64,000 bases of DNA from Sycobia sp. Sy_11 (GCA_018907035.1 JACCIC010000004.1:5470001-5534000), one strand, 5' to 3'. Counted from the first letter of the stretch, positions 21,828 to 35,449 are shown. Notes: generated by a model from the letters alone, not told the origin. Numbers and translations are program-made.

Positions 21828-23278
21828 TAACTGGATTCGCGAATGATTCTAAACTAAATTTCTACACAGAGCCTACTTATTATAATATAATTTAAGAATG
21901 GACCTGAAACGCTAAATTTGAAAATAGCATGTCAGAATAATGAAAAAATTTATACCAATATGAAATCCACGAAGCGTGATATTTACGGAAACGTGATTAT
22001 AATTTTCCGTAGGCCTGCCCATATTCACGACAGAGCTTACCAATAATAAATATGCGATGGCTATTATGGCTGTTCTAGCGGTTCGTGTAATATTCCTATG
22101 CACAGACTCTTTATGTTAATTAGGATGTGTAGATTCTTTAATGGTATCGTTGAGCGATCAAGTATATACAATACTAGCAAAGTACATACTAACTTAGTTG
22201 TAGAGGCAAAGGGATATTTGTTCAAACCACGCTTACGGTAAACCCTTGTACTCGTAAACAGAGTCTTTACGCAAACCTGGTTAAAAATATACTCTGGAGT
22301 TCTTTATTTTTGTTTCTTTTTTTATATTGCGCATTTAACTAAATATTACACTTATTCGTGCGGTTGGCAATACGAAACATATTTTGTAGCATTGCCCCTT
22401 ATATAACGTAATATGTCTAATTGCAGCCTTTACGCACCATATCTACGTGCTCAATGTCTATAAGAAAGGGCGAACCAGTATTTTACATAGAAGTTTGTGT
22501 TCATTATCTTGGACGAAATACACTCATTTACATAAAGGGGGCTCCATGTTCACAACGTCATCAAACATAACAAAGTGGCATAATATCTTATAACTACACG
22601 TATTATTAATGGAAGATTTATTTAGAATCTGTTTCAACATATCTAATATTCTATTATATAATTTATATGTCATATTTTATTCGAAAATAAAGTCAGACAC
22701 ACCACGATAGTGGCTAATTAGCATAAATAAATTTCTTTTAATAAGAGCCAATACAGTGATTATACATATTACGAGCATTATTTTCAATATTTAATTAATA
22801 CAGCATTTTTTCTGTAATACGTATATATATTACCATTCACTAATTTTTCGACTTATTCAGAATTATTAATAAAAATTCTAATCTACGTTCTAGTTTCAGT
22901 TTATTCAATAATTATACTTTTGTATAATATTTTATACAATCTAGAGTTCTTGAAAAACGTCTTTATAGAAGTGTAGCACGTATGAACCGGCTCAAAAAGT
23001 ACATATGAAGAATCGAGTGAAGTATCTTAATCGGAGCAAACAACTCATCTCGTATCTGAAATACGACAGTGAAAATAACGAATGATAACGTAAAAATAAA
23101 AACTTCTTTTACCCCATTAGATTTGCAAAATTTTATGTCAGTCGTGTTATTTTTACGATTATACAATACATATATAGGACTACAGCTTCCGTCTCCGTAC
23201 AACGAATCTTTCTCCTTCCACCCCCGTCTCCGTCTTCCTCTCTTTCATTTTACAACCGTGACTCCGCAGGATCGCCTC

Positions 23279-23281
<3 letters not shown>
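21828..23281. other. AT-rich non-coding stretch
   Basis: No exon or repeat recognised. Confidence 0.6.

Positions 23282-23328
<47 letters not shown>
23282..23328. repeat. (TA)n microsatellite
   Basis: About 23 TA units. Confidence 0.95.
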
Positions 23329-23330
<2 letters not shown>

Positions 23331-23509
23331 TATTCTGCGCTCTCGAAAATCTATATTCATATTCGTTTATTCAGTTGTCATTCGCGTGACAAAGGCAAAT
23401 CTCGATTCAAACAGGAAGTATATAAGTATATAAGTGTGTGTTTGTATAGACAACCCAATCATATATAATATATAATCGCTTTGTGACTTGCGCGAGGCGC
23501 ACAACAAAA

Positions 23510-23511
<2 letters not shown>

Positions 23512-23553
<42 letters not shown>
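23512..23553. repeat. (TA)n microsatellite
   Basis: About 21 TA units next to a CpG-rich block (23554-23812). Confidence 0.95.
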
Positions 23554-23556
<3 letters not shown>

Positions 23557-23811
23557 CTTCGACTTCGCTCGTGCGAAAATCGCCTATAGATTATACCGAG
23601 TTAAACGACCCCGTCGTTATCGAGGCCTCGTTATAGCCGAGGATCGTGAGGGCACCACGACTTCCTCTCATCCGTGAACGACGCGTCGGCGCTCTCTCCG
23701 CCGCCGTCGCGCTTGCCGGGCCTCTGTGATCCCCCTACTCCCGCCGTCCGCAGCCCCGATATCCACGCGATAACGCACCGAGAGCGAAAGAGAGCGACTT
23801 CGAAGATACGC

Positions 23812-23812
<1 letters not shown>
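23554..23812. other. GC-rich CpG island between (TA)n tracts
   Basis: A CpG-rich block flanked on both sides by TA repeats. No supported exon. Confidence 0.45.

Positions 23813-23816
<4 letters not shown>

Positions 23817-23861
<45 letters not shown>
23817..23861. repeat. (TA)n microsatellite
   Basis: About 22 TA units. Confidence 0.95.
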
Positions 23862-23867
<6 letters not shown>

Positions 23868-24004
23868 ATGTATATAGTTGCATGTACCATGTAGCTCAGG
23901 CCCGAGTAACGCGGTAGGTATATATACGATATGTGCGGTCATGCACACGAATGGCCCAGCGGGGGATGACGACGCTGGGAGTCGGTCTTCGAGGGGGAGG
24001 GTAG

Positions 24005-24130
24005 GGCGCCACTAGACGTACAGGGTGTCCCAGACACGATTGTTCGCACTACCGGAGCACCAGCGACGTCGCATAAGTAAAGGTCGTGTACGTGTTTTGG
24101 ATAGTCGAAAATAGCACTTGCGCCATTATA
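24005..24130 (-). repeat. Dispersed repeat shared with 3.44 kb
   Basis: Reverse-complement match to 3440-3560, including ACAGGGTGTCCCAGACACGA. A third, partial GGAACACCCTGTATAT-type end lies near 24619. Confidence 0.65.
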
Positions 24131-24679
24131 TATAGGTGCAATCAATGCTGGCCAGCCACAGTGTCCAAAGGTTCACTTGACTCTCGATCTTGGGGCATAA
24201 GAGTTTGAGAAGGCGAGTAGAGATATTGAGCACAATCCGAGGAAGAATGGAACGATCCATCAGCGATTGCTCGTAAAGACGTAAATATCGTTAGCTCCGA
24301 TCGAAATTACGAAAGCGTGAAGAGTATACGTATGTGTTACGAGCGCTCTCGTAAAATCAACTTTATATCTTAAAAAAAAATTCCTTTTCCCGCTGTAGTC
24401 GACAGACAGCTCCTCCCGTTCTTCTTTACAACGTCGTTACATATTCCGCCCATCTTCATAATCACTGTGCCCCTCCATTCAGAGCCGAATTACCATCGTA
24501 ATCGCACATCGCCTATAGCGCAAAATCTATTTGCAACTTTACAAAATGCATAAAACCTTTGTATAATCGATTTCTTCCTGCCTCACCCCTATTCTGTGTA
24601 GTACGAACAATCATATTCGGAACACCCTGTATATATTGACATGCATATCGGGCGTTCCGACGCTTGCGCATCTCTCGCA

Positions 24680-24683
<4 letters not shown>
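24131..24683. other. Non-coding stretch
   Basis: Mixed composition, nothing recognised apart from the short repeat-like end near 24619. Confidence 0.5.

Positions 24684-24735
<52 letters not shown>
24684..24735. repeat. (TA)n microsatellite
   Basis: About 26 TA units. Confidence 0.95.
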
Positions 24736-24738
<3 letters not shown>

Positions 24739-25103
24739 GCCTACATCTCGGGCCGTGCGAAAAAATTACTTATCGTCGGCTGAGCGCGCGCCCACCGCGG
24801 CGCCGACGACGAGGAGGCCAAATTTATTTTCGACCGAGCGAATACGAAATACGACATCTATAGTAATATGTATATATGTATAGGCGATCGCTGGGTGGGA
24901 TCGCCGCGCGCGGCCACATACCACCGGGGCCCCTCATTTTGACGCGGCGACGGCACGTCGTCACGGCGTAACTGGGAATGGCCCTGCGCGCGTCGGTGGC
25001 TCATATGGGTTGGAGGAGGGGGGGCTATTAGCTTTTCGGCTCGGTAATTTTCGTGCATTGATCGTGTGCGAGAGGCCGCGAAATTTCGATAATATGCTCG
25101 CCG

Positions 25104-25108
<5 letters not shown>
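24736..25108. other. GC-rich CpG island between (TA)n tracts
   Basis: CpG-rich (GAGCGCGCGCCCACCGCGGC near 24782) and bounded by TA repeats on both sides. No supported exon. Confidence 0.45.

Positions 25109-25152
<44 letters not shown>
25109..25152. repeat. (TA)n microsatellite
   Basis: About 22 TA units. Another run of about 24 units lies at 25412-25460. Confidence 0.95.
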
Positions 25153-25156
<4 letters not shown>

Positions 25157-25412
25157 GCCGCGCGCATACTATGCGTTCGCGTACTTGCGTATTGTGTCTC
25201 GAGCTATTGAAGAAAATCGGTCGATTAGCTTTAGTGAATCAAATGTCTTCGTCGTATTACGATTAATATCGAGGGATAGAGTTTTGCGGGGAAAACAAAT
25301 TTATCACGGCGTTTGCCAGGGAAGTTGTAAATTTACGAGAATTTCATTATTCGTATAGTGATGATAAAAATTTAAGAAATATCGAATGAAAAAAATCGCT
25401 GAAAATTTTATA

Positions 25413-25463
<51 letters not shown>

Positions 25464-26365
25464 AGTTGCCTGGTTTTTTCCGACAAATTTTCCAGTCGAG
25501 ATATGAGAATGCGTTGTAGTTCTAAATGTCTTAATACTTTAATTGTGCTTATGTCGACTGTATTTAGATAAATTAAATAAATATTTCTATTGGTGTTACG
25601 GTCCAATTAAATAAATTAAAATTAATACATAATAATATCAATATATATATGTCAATCAATACTATTACACATCAATATATAATTAATTGAAAATTATAAT
25701 GACAGTCAGACTGTCCTTATTTAAAATCACCCCCGTAGACTAATCTAAAATAAAAATATATTAGCTGAAAAAATTCTTTATTAGTGAAGTGCAATCTGAC
25801 TGTCCGCATCACCTTTACCCAATTGAAGATCAGTTGAGGTTGTCCAACATTTCGAGCTCGCTACGGCTCCTCATCAGGGACTAAACTAAACCTTATATTA
25901 ATATTTTGATTTATATATACCCCTATCCCCGATAAACTAAAAATTTAGCAATTTGAATATACAATCCTCCTTCTACACAAAATGTTCAAAACCAATCAAT
26001 TTAATAAAGAATCATAAATCTCATCTAATTTACTTGACTCTAACGTTAAATTCACATTATTTCGATTCTTTGAAATGCGAATGCTTTCAGGAATCTTCAT
26101 TTTGTACTTATTACTAATACCATGTTCCAAAATCTCTACATTCACAAAATCAAAAGAATGTAAAAACTTTAAATAATGCTTTTTTAAACCGGAAGTAATA
26201 TGTGAGCTACGTAAACTATATTTATGTTCATAAATTCTCTTTTTTAAATATCTACCTGTTTGTCCAATATATAGTATTTATTACAATTCATACAATTAAT
26301 TTTGTAAACAACTCCAGATTTTAAACATAGATAATCCTCATCCTTGCAATTATTAAATAACTTAT

Positions 26366-26662
26366 TTAAATTATTACTCTTTTTAAAGAAAATTTGAATG
26401 TTATATTTCCGAAATTTTTTTTAATTCTTTCCGACAATCGACTAACATATGGTAAGAGAATAATTTTGCCTCTGTTAACATCAATTCGTGCAATATGTCT
26501 ATTTTCGGTATTATAAATGTCAAACAATCTCTCTGCAATTAATTTATTAATAAATTCAATTGGATATCCATAATTAATGAAGGTTTCCCTTACTATCTGC
26601 AACTTATTCTGTCTAAAATCCTTATGTGACAATTTTATTGCTCTGTCAATGACACCTTTCAA
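26366..26662 (-). pseudogene. Penelope-like RT C-terminal fragment
   Basis: A 98-codon open stretch within the Penelope remnant. It covers the part after the RT core, with G-V-I-D-R-A-I-K, F-I-N-Y-G-Y-P and L-P-Y-V-S-R-L-S-E-R, which matches the conserved layout between RT and endonuclease in this class. A frame change just downstream separates it from the GIY-YIG part, so it is a fragment and not a gene. Confidence 0.8.
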
Positions 26663-26871
26663 TGTCCCAATTTTGTTTCCGAATTGGTGGTGTAAATTAA
26701 AATCTAAAAACCTACCTGACCAAGTAGGTTTTCTATACCACTTAAACTTTACTTTATTATTATTATAATTTTATTATTATTATAATTATATACTATATAT
26801 ATTATAAACTTTATTATTATTATACCTAATGACATGTCCAAAAAACTCAACTGATTATTGTCTTCAATCTC

Positions 26872-28046
26872 TATTGTAATATACTACTGCTGGGAGGTTT
26901 AAAAACAATAAAGGTTTAAAAAACAGTGTTTAATTAAATTGATTTTTAATATATATAATGAAAAGAAAATATACATAGCAATCACCTTAGCGTACAGACG
27001 GGATACGAATAATGCCTTCTGCGCTCAAACAGCGCCCTTTATAGACTTTCGTCTTATCGCGGGTCAAATTTCAGGCGATAAGCCCCATTCGTCGATCGCA
27101 GCCTAAACACTTCGCGCAGCCGGACGGTCGGAGAACTCGAGGTTGTAATCTGACACCGTCCAAACCTCTTTCGTAAAATCTCAAGATTTTCCTCCAACTA
27201 ATATTTGATTACCTTATTTGTAAATCATATAAAAGTCAGTTTTTAGGAAAATCTTCGATTTTACCCGTTATGGTACGGATCAATTGTATACCTTAGTTGT
27301 ATACAGTTTGTGGCCTTTAACGAAGGTTTGCTCGCGATCCTGACTTCAATAATTAATTAATTTCAATTCAAGCACAATTAAATTAATTCATTGAGTCCAA
27401 TTCAAAAATTCAAATTATATCTTATAAAATAAGATTTCAAATCGCCAAACGATGATTTCGTTAAGCATTATTCAATATCTCGTGTATACTTACATATCAT
27501 TTATAAACAGTTTTTATAATTCGTGCGGCGCCGTTTTGTCCGAGGAGATCGCATAACATTTCTTACTCATATATTCTCCCGCAAATACAATATTAATCAA
27601 TCTTTTATTTACATTACTTCCCATCTTAAAGTAAACATTTCTCGCAATATAATTTATAACTACATTTAGTTACAATAGAAACACTAAACCTATGTATATA
27701 TATAATGGCAACGCGATATTATAAAAATTTCTTAAAAACTATTACGCATTATTTTGATATGTATCAGATTAAATAATTCCAAAAATCAAAATCATAAATT
27801 AATTTTATCTTTGCACTTCTACTTTCTTAAACTATAAACATATAACATAAACTATAACATGACTATCGGCTATAAAGAAAATATCTTATTTTAAATTTGA
27901 ATTCAAACAATATTAAAACATTTCACGTAGAACTAATTATAATAATAGCTAGAATGGAATCGATTAATAAAACTTTATTCTAGAAATTATAAACGCTGAA
28001 GGCTTAATTCTAATTTTTACATCTAATTTCGATTCTGTTCGTAACA
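26872..28046 (-). mobile_element. Solo LTR (Ty3/Gypsy-like) inserted in the Penelope RT
   Basis: The insertion splits the RT reading between the R-Y-V-D-D part and the Q-L-S-F-L-D part. A 5-bp direct repeat ATCTC flanks it at 26867-26871 and 28047-28051. Read on the minus strand it starts TGTTACGAACAGAATCG at 28046 and ends ATATTACA at 26875, the TG...CA form of LTRs, with three extra bases (TAT) before the left repeat. There is no internal coding region, hence solo LTR of about 1.17 kb. Assignment to Ty3/Gypsy rests only on the TGTTAC...TTACA ends. Confidence 0.6.
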
Positions 28047-28236
28047 ATCTCCTTTGTAAATTTAATTCTGTCATATACAGAATTAAAAACATCCACCATT
28101 TCATGCACTAAAACTGCTGGAACAATTGCAAAGATATCATCAACATATCTCTAAAATCTTAGAAAAGTATCAAAATGTCTTAGAAAACGAAATTATACTA
28201 TTATTATACAATAAATCACATATCTTATATATGTTG

Positions 28237-28239
<3 letters not shown>

Positions 28240-28270
<31 letters not shown>
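28240..28270. repeat. (GT)n microsatellite
   Basis: About 15 GT units. Confidence 0.95.
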
Positions 28271-28272
<2 letters not shown>

Positions 28273-31200
28273 TTCTTTATTAAAAATATATTATACCAAA
28301 CTTTTATTGAGTGCAGAATTACAGTGCATGAAAGGATGATTTATGAACATTTTGTATTTATAGATATAGATAAACAAATGTCATTACATTGTTTAAGATT
28401 ATCAGTTTTGATCGACTAAGAATTAAAAAATATCATAAGAATATAATATATATGTTCAGTTACATATATATTTTTTATCAATAATTTCACTTACTTTCTG
28501 GATATATATATTTGAAGGAAAATTTCTTGCATCAGTTACATAAAGTAAATTCACATTTTATTAGTTTTTGAATCTGTTAGTAAACAGTTGTATGAATTAC
28601 TATATGATTCGACAAGTTACCGACCTAGCTTGTCGGGACCATTCATATAAAATCGATAAGGCTTTTAGAAAATCCTGACTGTGAAACGAAATTATGTGAC
28701 AGAAAATATCATAATATGATCTTAATCGATAGTAAATTAAACTTGCGTGTTTTAACGGGCAGAAATTGAAGATATCAGAAGTAGAAGTTATTTTGCATAT
28801 AGAAATTTGCTAATGAAAAATAGCTATATTCTAAATATAAGAAATCGCATTCTCTCACAAACAATCAAAAACAATAACACAACTATCTAGAACACTCTGT
28901 TAAATTATCCATCGAGTAACATTAACAGGATTTCTGTTATCAATATATATATATAAAACAAATGCGGCTCATATACTATATATTCCCTAGAGGAGCATTA
29001 GGTAGAACTATCAATAGCAAACATCTAAATGATAATAATGATTGTTTACAGACCTCAAAGAAGTGCTTCAGAAAAAGATCTGTTTTTGATTCAAGCCAAC
29101 GAATTTTGTAAGCAAAAATAAGTCCACCAACGAAAAGAAGTATACGCTAGAGAATTAAAAGTCTATCTGTACTCAATATATCACTATTTATCCTATCGTC
29201 TACCAATAAGGTTGAGTATAACTAAAAATTTTTGCCGAATGGATTTCACCAGGAGCATAATCGAGCGCTTCTACTGTAGTGTAACCAAAGTCTCGCAATG
29301 TGAAAAAAGACGCGCTTGAATATTCCTACGACGGTATTTCAAAAGGACATATTTGTTAATGTACGAGAAGAGCAATTTATGAATATAGTCCATGGTTAGA
29401 ATGTTCCTCAATAGATCATTTTAGTTGATGCTTTTCCTTAAAATTAATTTCTTAGAAATTGTTTTTTATTTAATTTTGGATGAAACGGAAGGACGGAGTC
29501 GAAATTTTACTTTCCTCGAAGCATACCGTAGACTCGCGAACTTCGTCAGATAGCAATAACGCGGTCACTGTTCAAGCTTCGGAGCGGTAAGATGACTCTC
29601 CAAGGAACTGTCAACAGACTGTTTAGAAAATCGTCCGATTCCAAGTCAAAAAAATTTGTGATGTTTAGAAAATCGTTCTATCAGGGAATTTGAAACAAAT
29701 TCGTCGCAGTGGTCTTTTTTTATAACTTTGTGTTTTGTTAAACACGGTGGCCTGTTATCCTATCATCTTTTATCATAATCGCGTGACGTAATTTTGTAAA
29801 CGCATTGTACTATATTAGCAGTTTTACAAATTTCTCTTTGAATACGGCAATTTCGACTATTAGGTTGGATATTGCTTTTTAAGTTTCTTTCCTTGTATAA
29901 TTCAAATTAATGTATAATTACAATGGAATATCAAACGAAAAACTTCATTATTGTTGAGTTATAGATATAGATGTTACATATCTAAATAGATCTCGATATT
30001 ACAGGTTTTGCTTAATCTTTATTCTTAAGATCTGTCATCTCTCTTATAGTACCGATAAAATTCTAATCTCCTCATTAATCACTCGCAATCGCATAAGCTT
30101 TAACTTCTAGTGTTTATTTATGGTAGGTATATATATATATATATATAAGATACAGACTAGGCACACTTTTCATAGGTGCGTTCGTGCGGTGTCAACGCAC
30201 TTTCGGAAATTTGCGATAATCGCGCTGGCGCAGTCGACTTGTCGCAACGATTGAATGGGACCGGAAAGCGCAGCGAAGGAAGGAAGGAACGACGACTGAA
30301 AGACGAGAAATGTCTAGAATGTGCATTATATTCGGCCTTTGTATAGAGCTTTGACGTTGTTACTTAACGCAGGTGTCGAGGCAGATGAAGAGGTTGGAGG
30401 GTTGACTAGTATATGCATTTTTTGGTGCACGAGATAACACTGTGAGTTTTAGATTATGTTTTTTGATACTCTGGTGCAACCCAACACAGCAGAGATCATT
30501 GAATGGACTTCTCGTTTGATTTTCTAATTTGACCTAGATTGCAGCACAAAAGGATATGATTTTTATGGTCTCTTCGGAGATCGAAATTTTAGACGAATGA
30601 ATTTGGGTGTTTTAAATTCAATCATTTTTGTCGCTTGTAATTTTTATTTCCAACGCTTTTGCTTCGGAATAATTTGAAAACCATAAGGATATATCGTATG
30701 TAAAATATCAAATGTAATATGAAACATATAAGATGTAATAGAAACTGTAATATTAATGATTTCGGCTTAAAGATTAATTTACTATCAAAAACAGCATCAT
30801 AGAGAAACTATTTCATTTACTGATTTTTCATCTGCAGGTAGTTCGATTAGGTTGCAATTTTAACAAATTTTGAGACCACATATCAACTGATATATAATGA
30901 ACTTTCATATATAATCAAATTTGAGGGAGTTTATATTATATGTAAGATAATTAATTTATTATTAAATATTTTAAAGCGCAATAACTTATTGCTATAGGCT
31001 TTCATTAACTTCAATATTCATTTCATAGCTAATCAAGAACATTTCCATTACCAGATTCGAATATTTATTTATTTAGTTATTTATATAGTAACAGAAAAAT
31101 TCTAAAAAATTAAAAAAATAATTCAATATCCACCATTAATAAAAAAAAACACTGAATACTCTTTGTGAAGTGCCTTTGAAAACTTCCGTTGATGAGAATC

Positions 31201-32080
31201 GAACTCGGACTATCCGAGGCAAATTCAGCGTTTGACGCATTTAACGTCTAAGCGAACAACTACTGTAAAAGAAAACTGAATTAGAAATAAAACTAAATAA
31301 AACGGGTCTGTAATGATATAACCCTTTTTAAGGGCTGATGAAGTGAATCGATGTCTATTGGCTTTATTTTTGAAATCATGTTATACTCGACTACAAATTG
31401 TCAATTGCTTATTTTTATTGTACTGTCTGAACATAAGTCGGTCATAAGTCTCGCTAATTATCATTTATTTTTATATATCATATTATCTTACTTATTTCGT
31501 TGATAGGTTCAAAGTCATTCCTATCAGAGAATACGCATTAGCAATTCACAAGTATTTTCTTCTCGATCAAAATCTCTAATTATGGGAATGTGAACAATCG
31601 ATAATACATAAATAATTTAACCACTCTCCCATTAGGAATAAATGAATAATCTGTCAATAAGAGACGAAGTAAGCGCTTGTTTCCGTAGTGGTATAGGAAT
31701 TATAAAACCTTTAACTCAGAGGCACCAATACCGTATACACGACAAATTAGCTCATTACTTTATACGTATATATAAACTTTTCTATCGTAGAGAAGGACAA
31801 ATTAAAATGGAAACTCTCGAATGCTTGCACCCCTGCTTTATCGAGTATCTGCCTCTCACTTATACCTACCTCCTCACTCCAATCCCATCCTCCCTCACTA
31901 CTGAAGAAACAAAGAACTTCCAGAAACGAGAAAGATAGCTATCACGATACGGCGTCCCTCCACCTCCTCCCTCGCCCTCTGCAACTCGTTACCGGATGAC
32001 GCAGCAACAGCGGCGGCAGCAGCAACAGCAGCGTCGCCAATAAAACCCCGCATCGCTTCTATACACGTATATAATATACG

Positions 32081-32084
<4 letters not shown>
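28271..32084. other. AT-rich non-coding stretch
   Basis: Nearly 3.8 kb with no supported exon. It holds a tRNA-like SINE head at about 31184-31264 and a short TA run near 30127-30147. The open frame at 31642-31938 (+, 98 codons) has no domain and is not supported. Moderately GC-rich sequence at about 30170-30300 is unexplained. Confidence 0.55.
31184..31264 (-). repeat. tRNA-like SINE head
   Basis: On the minus strand a B box GAGTTCGATTCTC is preceded by an A-box-like GCTTAGACGTTAAATGCG at tRNA spacing. The acceptor ends do not pair as in a true tRNA, so a tRNA-derived repeat is more likely. Confidence 0.45.

Positions 32085-32134
<50 letters not shown>
32085..32134. repeat. (TA)n microsatellite
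   Basis: About 25 TA units. A (CAG/CGG)-type trinucleotide-rich block lies just left (about 32000-32037). Confidence 0.95.
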
Positions 32135-32138
<4 letters not shown>

Positions 32139-32300
32139 CCACCGGCTCGCGCGGCAGCGCGCAGCATCAGCCATTGTTCCATCCGGGACTCGGGCGATGC
32201 GCCGCGCCCGCCGCCGACGCCGCGCGCTTCGTGCTCAAGTGCTCGATCTCTCGCTGCCCTCGTCTCCGCGCGCGGTGCGCGAGCTCGGCGGTGGGTACGG

Positions 32301-32302
<2 letters not shown>
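32135..32302. other. GC-rich CpG island between (TA)n tracts
   Basis: Very CpG-rich (GCCGCGCCCGCCGCCGACGC-type sequence near 32203) and bounded on both sides by TA repeats. No supported exon. Confidence 0.45.

Positions 32303-32387
<85 letters not shown>
32303..32387. repeat. Compound (TA)n(CA)n microsatellite
   Basis: TA units to about 32355 followed by CA units to about 32387. An additional TA tract with interruptions lies at 32579-32667. Confidence 0.95.
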
Positions 32388-32392
<5 letters not shown>

Positions 32393-32578
32393 ACGTTTCT
32401 GCCGATTCCATCTAATAGTGTATATCGCAGGGGTTATGCCGCGTCGCGCCGCACAGTCGCCGATGCTCCTGATTCGCAACAACCGAGGGATGGAATTATA
32501 ATTGGCGCAACCCCCTCTATTGAGGGGTGGTCGAGGAAGCTGTATATAAATATATATTAGATTGAAAAAGTATTTGCT

Positions 32579-32585
32579 TATATAT

Positions 32586-32667
<82 letters not shown>
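32579..32667. repeat. Interrupted (TA)n tract
   Basis: Long TA run with AAATA and TGTA interruptions. Confidence 0.9.
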
Positions 32668-32669
<2 letters not shown>

Positions 32670-33799
32670 ATAAATTTAGGTAATGATTTAATGATATATA
32701 GGAGTTATTCTTTATTATTGAATTCATTTCGTTATCGATGAATAAATTCTATATTAATTGAAGCTAGGACTGGGGCTTGTATTCAAACATGAAAGTGTTC
32801 GAAGTGTGTAGGGGCAGCGTTAAATTTTTTTAATATTTGAGGAACGACAATTAGCTCGCTGTGATTTTGTGCTCATAGAGCCAGAATCAAGATCAAACTG
32901 CAGTATTATTATCTTATATTATAATTCCGCGATCGTGCGGTAATAGGTAAACTAATATCATACTCACTCATTAAACGGTACCAAATCAGTGACGTAAAAG
33001 ATGATTATATGTGTAGGTGTGATGCTACACAAAAGTTTGAATTTCAAAGAGCACATAAAACATAACATTTATAAAAATAGACAAAGCCATTGGAGCTCTA
33101 ATCCAGTTTCTATAAGTAAAAAAACAAAAATATCCGCAAGAATCAATAAAAAGCTCATCTCATAAGAAATATTAATCATCCAGCCTAATAAAAGCTAACG
33201 TAAGGTACAAGAAACCGAAAATAACAACAACAACAAAAATGTTCGCGTACTATCCAAACTACCGATTGTGATTAACAGACCATATCTGTTAATAGGAGCG
33301 GATATATAAGGATATATGGCTAACTGATTGGACTCATATCGAGCAAGGTAGATTTCTTTATATAATACATCCAAATTGAGCTCGGCGAAGTTTTAGAGGC
33401 TAATATTTTTTCATTCCGAAAATAATTATGGCTCTTTCTTATAATAGCAAATTCGTAGTTTTGTGTAATTCAATCAGACTGTAGTCACAAGTTAGAATTT
33501 TCGTTTAAATAAAATCCTTGACTGCCCGGCGAATTCAGCTGAATTAAAGAGGTCGAATTTTACATATTCCCGTTCATTATTGGAGGCTACGTTAATCTGG
33601 ATCTGTAATCAACGAGATTTTACGGCACGGCTGCTTAAATTCCATATCAATCTTTGCGAATTTTTTCATACGCGCAGTTAGTTTAACATAAATCCACGCG
33701 AAGGATAAATCGCACTAAACAGAGAAAAAGCCTGTGCAGTTTCGCTTGACAAGCGAGAAGGAGCGATGTCGAATAAACCCGAATCTTAACTTTCATCCC
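32668..33799. other. AT-rich non-coding stretch
   Basis: Nothing recognised. Confidence 0.55.
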
Positions 33800-34110
33800 T
33801 TTACCAAGAAAGCAGAGAGGGCGGCATTTTGAGGCTGCCAACCATTCCACGGGAATGCGACTCCCCTCCGCGATCCTTCGCCGCCCGGCGCTCGAGCCGA
33901 ATTTTGCCTCCTCTCTAATCGGCTCCCACAACCCTCTCCCCCTGCCCACGGTCGTTTTCTCCTCATTCCGCGCGCGATCCCTCCGTTTCTGCAGCCACCT
34001 CCGTATTACTTCTTCCATTCTTCTAACTCCGCGCGCTTATACGATGTAATATAAAAATCCACCTCTCATTCGCGGCGCAGCTGCGCGCTCGCTCGCTAAC
34101 TATACTTACA
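33800..34110. other. GC-rich island
   Basis: Moderately GC-rich, with CCCGGCGCTCGAGCCG near 33886 and GCGCGCTCGCTCGC near 34082. Frames of 64 to 111 codons are open on both strands without domains or splice support. Possible regulatory DNA. Confidence 0.4.
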
Positions 34111-35449
34111 TTTGCACGTGTACGTATATACGTATTTTTTGACAAAAGCAAAATTCGGACCGCGTCCTCGAGTGCTCAGCGCACTTTCGAGCATTTTAAC
34201 TTTCGATCTTTTTTTTCCTTCTTCCTTTTCCCCTTTGTGCGCGGGCCGCGCTACTGGCACGATCAATTCGCGTTTCAGAGCGTACGAAAAGAAGTTCGTG
34301 ACTTGATTTCGATCTGAAAGTTTTTGTATCGCGTTCTAGTACTCCCCCCCCTCCTCACAGCTTGTCAAGTCGCGCCGTATTAATACGACCGAATATATGA
34401 GTTATTTGAATTTCCTCGTATATTTTATGTATAAATTAAAAAAAATCTCGATCGGACAAAAATTAAGGGGACATCTCGCGGACTAAAATAATCGATAAAA
34501 AATTTCGTAAAAATATTATTTTTGAGAAAGAAGCATCGGCCAAATAAGACGTGTTAGAGTTACCACAATGGGTGGAGACGATAGACGTTCTGACGATGTA
34601 TCTCGAACTTTTACATACGAAATTAAAGAATACAATCATACGAAATGAGAATCCCGAACTCACAAAATTGTTATTACTTAGAAAACTATATATACACGTA
34701 TAAGGTGCCCGTAAAGTAACGAAAGGCTGAAATAATTCGCCTGAAAAGAATTTTTCACGAAAAGTATACTGAGAGAGAAAAATTTAGAATTTTGAAAAGG
34801 ATATGCAATAAATTTGCTGCTTTGTGGAATTTGTTACAATTTTAGGCCTTTTGAATGTCAAGATAAGTTTTTTTTTAAAGAAGAACCTCCATTTCTTCTA
34901 TCAATTCGATTTTCGCAACGAATTTTACATTCAGAGAACTATTTTTGATAGCCTCCTGGTGTAGTTGCTGTGTCTTTTGTGTTATTTCTAAAAGACCTAA
35001 AAAATTTGTTTTGGGATTTAAAAAATTAATTTTGCTTCTTAATCCAATGGATTAGATTGTATTGCCACTCTTCATTTTAAATATCAATTTTTTAAACTAA
35101 AAACCTGAATTAGACATACCAGCTGATTTTCTAATTCCGACCCCTTTTGAATGAGCATTGCTGTAGAAAGATAAATAAATAAAATGTTCGGTCTGTATTA
35201 GGGCCAAAACATGTTTTGAGATTTAAATTTCCAGAATTTTGATTAGAATCTAAGAATCTATTGTAAAATTCACATAAAATAACGTCATTAACTATTTTAA
35301 TCTAAAATTAGTTGCTTATGATAATGATAACTTAAAATTCTAATAGATTCTAAAAAGGGGCTTTATCTAAAACTCTATTGGTTAGGTTTTTAAATTACTA
35401 AAGTTTTTCATTTTAGTATTTGTTCAAGTTTACGACTTCGAAGCAATAG
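34111..35449. other. AT-rich non-coding stretch
   Basis: Nothing recognised on either strand. Confidence 0.55.

Larger units (their letters stand above)
25577..28170 (-). mobile_element. Penelope-like retrotransposon remnant, interrupted by an LTR
   Basis: Read on the minus strand from about 28170 leftward, the remnant shows the reverse-transcriptase catalytic motif R-Y-V-D-D-I-F at 28150-28130, then, past an insertion at 26872-28046, Q-L-S-F-L-D near 26840, W-Y-R-K-P-T-W-S-G-R at about 26743-26711, R-A-I-K-L-S near 26630 and L-P-Y-V-S-R-L near 26450. After these comes a GIY-YIG endonuclease region with Y-Y-I-G-Q-T-G-R near 26282-26255 and downstream H-S-F-D-F-V-N near 26150. RT followed by GIY-YIG is the hallmark of Penelope-like elements. 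It is dead: there is a stop codon immediately before R-Y-V-D-D, there are frameshifts, and the 5' part is missing. The non-coding terminus at 25577 (AATAAATATTTCTATTGG) matches the ends of the element at 16.2-17.3 kb. Confidence 0.85.
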
